Below the pieces are notes generated by a model. The model was not told the origin of the DNA. It did no database searches and saw only the letters and a program-made list of their open reading frames with translations. Positions 6,935 to 9,630 of a DNA stretch of 9,630 bases are shown here, one piece after another; positions within the stretch are counted from its first letter, which is position 1; the number at the start of each line of letters is the position of its first letter. Both the position numbers and the translations under genes were made by a program. The DNA is from Gammaproteobacteria bacterium UBA7376 (lineage in GTDB: Bacteria > Pseudomonadota > Gammaproteobacteria > Pseudomonadales > Azotimanducaceae). The DNA is taken from positions 1 through 9,630 of the forward strand of contig DKNY01000022.1 in the NCBI GenBank assembly GCA_002470275.1. Direction: 5' to 3'.

Positions 6935-7690
6935 ATGGCTGCGTTGGTTGAAGAAAAAGTGACCTGGATCAAGCACTGGGATGACAATCTCTTTTCATTC
7001 CGGACAACCCGAGACGATGCGTTCCGATTTAATAACGGGCACTTCGTGATGCTGGGTTTAAAAGTGGAGGGCAAGCCGTTGCTGCGCGCCTATTCCATCG
7101 CCAGCCCCAATTACGAGGATTTCTTAGAGTTCCTCTCGATCAAGGTACAGGACGGGCCGCTGACCTCGCGGCTTCAGAACATGGAGATCGGGGACCCCAT
7201 TTTTCTCAGCAAAAAACCGGTGGGCTCTCTTGTTTTGGACGACCTAAATCCAGGGAGACGTCTATTTTTGTTGGCCACGGGCACGGGCTTGGCACCGTTT
7301 TTAAGCATCGTCAAAGACCCCGAAGCGTATGAGCGCTTCGACGAGGTGGTGCTCGTACACTGCGTGAGGTTCAAGAGCGAACTGGCCTATCACGATTATT
7401 TTCAAAAAGAGTTCCTTGAGCACGAATACCTTGGCGAATACGTTCGCGAAAAATTCCGATATCTCCCTACGGTGACCCGAGAGCCCTTCGAGAGGTCGAT
7501 GCGAATAACGGAACTCATAGAAAAAGGGCATCTGGGGCTAGATCCTGCCCAAGACCGAGTGATGCTTTGTGGGAGCCAGAATATGCTGAGGGACGTTGCT
7601 TCGGCACTGGATGCCCTGGGGTATCAAATTTCGCCCAATCAAGGGACCCTCGGTGACTATGTGATCGAGCGGGCGTTCGTTGAAACCTAA
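6935..7690 (+). CDS. fpr: ferredoxin/flavodoxin-NADP+ reductase
   Basis: FAD enzyme of the cytoplasm that transfers electrons between NADPH and ferredoxin or flavodoxin, supplying reductive metabolism and Fe-S or oxidative-stress repair. The protein has 251 residues, matching bacterial Fpr of the compact Azotobacter/Pseudomonas type. The FAD domain contains NGHFVMLGL (34-42) and the flavin motif RAYSIAS (51-57), followed by DGPLTSRL (73-80). The NADP domain contains ATGTGLAPFLS (114-124) and VMLCGSQNML (199-208). The C-terminus DYVIERAFVET is characteristic of the family. The open frame extends back to an ATG at 6860, but homologous proteins begin near MAALVEEKV. The ATG at 6935-6937 has an AAAAAAGG tract 11 bases upstream and is preferred; the 25 extra residues upstream look like non-coding leader. 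It is transcribed divergently from the regulator/efflux operon. I see no clear -10/-35 pair in the leader. Confidence 0.93.
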   Translation: MAALVEEKVTWIKHWDDNLFSFRTTRDDAFRFNNGHFVMLGLKVEGKPLLRAYSIASPNYEDFLEFLSIKVQDGPLTSRLQNMEIGDPIFLSKKPVGSLVLDDLNPGRRLFLLATGTGLAPFLSIVKDPEAYERFDEVVLVHCVRFKSELAYHDYFQKEFLEHEYLGEYVREKFRYLPTVTREPFERSMRITELIEKGHLGLDPAQDRVMLCGSQNMLRDVASALDALGYQISPNQGTLGDYVIERAFVET

Positions 7691-7755
7691 GGTCGCTCGC
7701 AAAGGACGCCCCACGCTCAACTTTCCTAGCATTTTTTGAGGCGAGGCGTATCGCT

Positions 7756-7777
7756 AGGCTAGCGGTTTAGCTAGCCT
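7756..7777. repeat. 8-bp hairpin rich in CTAG after fpr
   Basis: AGGCTAGC (7756-7763) and GCTAGCCT (7770-7777) form a perfect 8-bp stem with loop GGTTTA. CCTAGC at 7725-7730 could instead pair with GCTAGG at 7753-7758, which overlaps the first arm, so two mutually exclusive foldings are possible. A T6 run (7732-7737) lies before, not after, the hairpin, so it is not a standard terminator. The rest of the 125-base gap between fpr and the small gene shows no clear promoter. Confidence 0.5.
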
Positions 7778-7815
7778 TAACGGATTAACGTGCAACAACA
7801 AAGGCGCTCTAACTT

Positions 7816-8046
7816 ATGAAACCTGTTTTCAAATCAAGGGAATACTCGATTTTTCTTCGCCGCGATGGTCGCCATGCCGTGGTTAACCCAGAGGGCCAGC
7901 CGATTCTGGGCGAAGAAAAGGTCGCCGTTCTGTTGCAGCACGAACTCATTAAAGTGACTGCCGCCGCCCCCCAACCTGAGCCAGAAGCAGATGCCGAGGC
8001 AGAGGGAGAAGCGGACGGAGAGAGCGAGCCCGCAGAGACGGAATAG
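7816..8046 (+). CDS. small hypothetical protein with acidic C-terminal tail
   Basis: 76 residues, function not recognised. Residues 1-47 look like a small folded unit: a basic, beta-rich part (SREYSIFLRRDGRHAVVNPE, residues 7-26) and a likely helix, EEKVAVLLQHELIKV (33-47). Residues 48-76 are an Ala/Pro/Glu/Asp tail with almost no hydrophobic residues and a strong negative charge, probably disordered. No signal peptide or membrane segment is seen. AAGG at 7801-7804 stands 11 bases before the ATG, an acceptable ribosome binding site. The gene lies between fpr and uvrB in the same direction, 125 bases after the one and 100 before the other. The patterned N-terminal half supports a real gene more than the low-complexity tail does. 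The basic head and acidic tail might interact or mimic nucleic acid, but this is speculation. Confidence 0.72.
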   Translation: MKPVFKSREYSIFLRRDGRHAVVNPEGQPILGEEKVAVLLQHELIKVTAAAPQPEPEADAEAEGEADGESEPAETE

Positions 8047-8134
8047 GGCCAACAACGAGGATGGCTGACGTCCAAGGTGCTGGCTTGGCGAATCAAATCG
8101 ACCGGTGATAGGGTTTCAAGCGTTCCAGCCTAAC

Positions 8135-8140
8135 GAGAGG
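8135..8140 (+). promoter_or_regulatory. ribosome binding site that fixes the uvrB GTG start
   Basis: GAGAGG lies 6 bases before GTG at 8147-8149. An in-frame TGA (8144-8146) directly precedes the GTG, so no earlier start is possible. The resulting N-terminus, [20 protein letters not shown], fits UvrB. Confidence 0.8.
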
Positions 8141-8146
8141 TTTTGA

Positions 8147-9630
8147 GTGTCTGAGCCCATTGACCAGCTTCAGGTCGTCAGTGCCTTCCAGCCTGCGGGC
8201 GATCAGCCCCGAGCCATAGACGCTCTGGTGGACGGCCTCTCGTCCGGACTTGCTCATCAGACGCTGCTGGGGGTGACCGGGTCGGGTAAGACGTTTTCCA
8301 TCGCTAACGTTATTGCCCGCGTGCAGCGGCCAACCCTCATCTTGGCACCCAATAAAACGCTGGCAGCGCAGCTCTATGGCGAGTTTCGGGAGTTCTTTCC
8401 CCATAACTCCGTGGAGTATTTCGTTTCCTATTACGATTACTACCAACCCGAGGCCTATGTGCCCGCCTCAGATACGTATATCGAAAAAGACTCCTCGGTC
8501 AACGCACACATCGAACAAATGCGCCTGTCGGCGACCAAGGCACTGATGCAGCGTCGGGATGCAATCATTGTGGCATCGGTCTCTGCCATCTACGGCCTCG
8601 GTGATCCCCAGGCCTATCTGCAGATGGTTTTGCATCTGGATCGAGGGGACCAAATTTCCCAAAGGGATATTCTGCGCCGTCTTACGGAGCTGCAGTACGA
8701 GCGCAATGATGTGGCCTTTCAGCGGGGGGCCTATCGGGTGCGCGGCGACGTGATTGACGTTTTCCCTGCAGAGTCGGAGAAGGAGGCGGTGCGGATCGCA
8801 TTATTCGACGATGAAATCGAAGAGATCGCCGTTTTCGACCCCTTGACCGGAGAAGTACTCAACAAGCTGCCGCGCTACACCATTTTCCCGAAAACGCACT
8901 ACGTGACGCCCAGGGAACGCATGGTCAACGTTTTAGATGACATCAAAGATGAAATGCGTGACCGGGTAAAGGAACTGACGGACACCCACAAGTTGGTGGA
9001 GGCCCAGCGCCTGGAACAGCGAACGCGCTTTGACCTTGAGATGATTCAGGAGCTTGGCTACTGCCAGGGCATCGAGAACTATTCTCGGTACCTTTCGGGT
9101 CGCGGACCTGGCGAGCCACCGCCCACACTCTTTGATTACCTGCCAAAGGACGCGCTGCTGGTGATTGATGAGTCTCATGTCACCGTGCCCCAGATAGGGG
9201 CCATGTTTAAAGGGGATCGATCCCGCAAGGAAACGCTGGTGGGCTATGGTTTCAGGCTCCCCTCTGCCTTGGATAATCGACCTCTGAGGTTTGAGGAGTG
9301 GGAGCGACTGGCTCCTCAAATGATTTTTGTTAGCGCCACGCCGGGCAAATACGAATCTGAGCAAAACGCGCCGATTGTTGAACAGGTGGTGCGGCCCACC
9401 GGCCTGGTGGACCCACCGGTAGAGGTGCGTCCAGCGACCCATCAAGTGGATGACCTGCTCGGTGAGGTCAGGGCGGTGGTGGAGGGCGGTGAGCGCGTTC
9501 TGGTGACGACGCTGACCAAGCGTATGGCCGAGGATTTGACCGAATACCTAGACGAACACGGCGTCCGGGTGCGCTACCTGCACTCGGATATTGATACGGT
9601 CGAGCGTATGGAGATTATTCGCGACCTGCG
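8147..9630 (+). CDS. uvrB: UvrABC excision repair system subunit B, 5' part
   Basis: DNA damage-recognition helicase-like subunit of nucleotide excision repair. It is loaded on damaged DNA by UvrA and recruits UvrC for incision. 494 complete codons of a protein of usually about 670 are present; the gene is cut by the window end, not broken. Seen are the N-terminal FQPAGDQP (14-21), Walker A GVTGSGKT (42-49), and the beta-hairpin that locks the damaged strand, with [21 protein letters not shown] (95-115). The UvrA-interacting region is about 155-250. Walker B is DESH (341-344), and VSATPGKYE is near 401-409. The start of the second RecA-like domain, with [14 protein letters not shown] and [11 protein letters not shown], reaches the window edge. 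Start is GTG with GAGAGG 6 bases upstream. No LexA-type CTGT-N8-ACAG box is seen in the 100 bases upstream. TTGGCG (8085-8090) and GATAGG (8107-8112), 16 bases apart, form only a weak promoter candidate. Confidence 0.98.
   Translation, partial: MSEPIDQLQVVSAFQPAGDQPRAIDALVDGLSSGLAHQTLLGVTGSGKTFSIANVIARVQRPTLILAPNKTLAAQLYGEFREFFPHNSVEYFVSYYDYYQPEAYVPASDTYIEKDSSVNAHIEQMRLSATKALMQRRDAIIVASVSAIYGLGDPQAYLQMVLHLDRGDQISQRDILRRLTELQYERNDVAFQRGAYRVRGDVIDVFPAESEKEAVRIALFDDEIEEIAVFDPLTGEVLNKLPRYTIFPKTHYVTPRERMVNVLDDIKDEMRDRVKELTDTHKLVEAQRLEQRTRFDLEMIQELGYCQGIENYSRYLSGRGPGEPPPTLFDYLPKDALLVIDESHVTVPQIGAMFKGDRSRKETLVGYGFRLPSALDNRPLRFEEWERLAPQMIFVSATPGKYESEQNAPIVEQVVRPTGLVDPPVEVRPATHQVDDLLGEVRAVVEGGERVLVTTLTKRMAEDLTEYLDEHGVRVRYLHSDIDTVERMEIIRDL

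Noticed and set aside
7691..7740. T6 run at 7732-7737 as an intrinsic terminator of fpr
   Set aside because: No stable stem can be drawn directly before the T run; the nearest perfect hairpin is downstream of it.
7809..8096. 95-codon minus-strand frame opposite the small acidic protein gene
   Set aside because: Its Ser/Ala/Gly repeat-like stretch is just the complement of the acidic-tail codons. The plus-strand frame has a ribosome binding site and a fold-like N-terminal half.
8061..8108. 15-codon open frame (MADVQGAGLANQIDR) before uvrB as a possible leader peptide
   Set aside because: The only GAGG is directly against the ATG with no spacing, and nothing indicates attenuation; it is short enough to be chance.
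8933..9445. 170-codon minus-strand open frame opposite uvrB
   Set aside because: It lies fully antisense to the highly conserved uvrB coding sequence, has no recognisable domain or clear ribosome binding site, and its low-stop character follows from uvrB codon use.

Overview
The window looks like a chromosomal stretch from a free-living gammaproteobacterium, possibly a marine oligotroph related to Pseudomonadales/Cellvibrionales. This placement is inferred from the subfamily character of the encoded proteins and moderate-to-high GC; no rRNA or other marker gene is present. No mobile element, phage gene, CRISPR array, tRNA or rRNA was recognised, and most of the window is ordinary core and accessory metabolism.

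Left part, minus strand (210-6722): a compact gene run reads right to left. It begins with a GntR/FadR-type regulator (5934-6722), whose stop overlaps the start of an RND membrane fusion protein (4786-5937) in an ATGA overlap. A large RND inner-membrane pump (1593-4781) follows after 4 bases and starts with TTG. After 87 bases comes an acyl-CoA dehydrogenase of the ACAD10/ACAD11 (LvaC-like) type (210-1505). A strong, nearly symmetric terminator (169-206) closes the run and also faces a possible gene tail arriving from the left end (to base 80). The regulator, adaptor and pump are clearly translationally coupled. The dehydrogenase is probably, but not certainly, in the same transcript. No outer-membrane channel gene is present, so the pump would have to use a TolC-type protein encoded elsewhere.

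Middle (6723-6934): a divergent control region between the regulator and fpr. It holds a good minus-strand promoter whose -10 box covers the first ATG of the regulator, a TGTTAC-N5-GTAACA palindrome with an extra half site, and a GC-rich 26-base dyad in the presumed fpr leader.

Right part, plus strand (6935-9630): fpr (ferredoxin/flavodoxin-NADP+ reductase), a small unrecognised protein of 76 residues with a very acidic tail, and the first 494 codons of uvrB (nucleotide excision repair), which runs off the window. The start codons of fpr, uvrB and possibly the regulator differ from the longest open frame; reasons are given in the entries.

I did not find a convincing new multi-gene system. 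The items most worth a second look are the regulator/efflux/ACAD10-11-type dehydrogenase linkage, the divergent operator region, the altered proton-relay residue in the RND pump, and the acidic small protein between fpr and uvrB.
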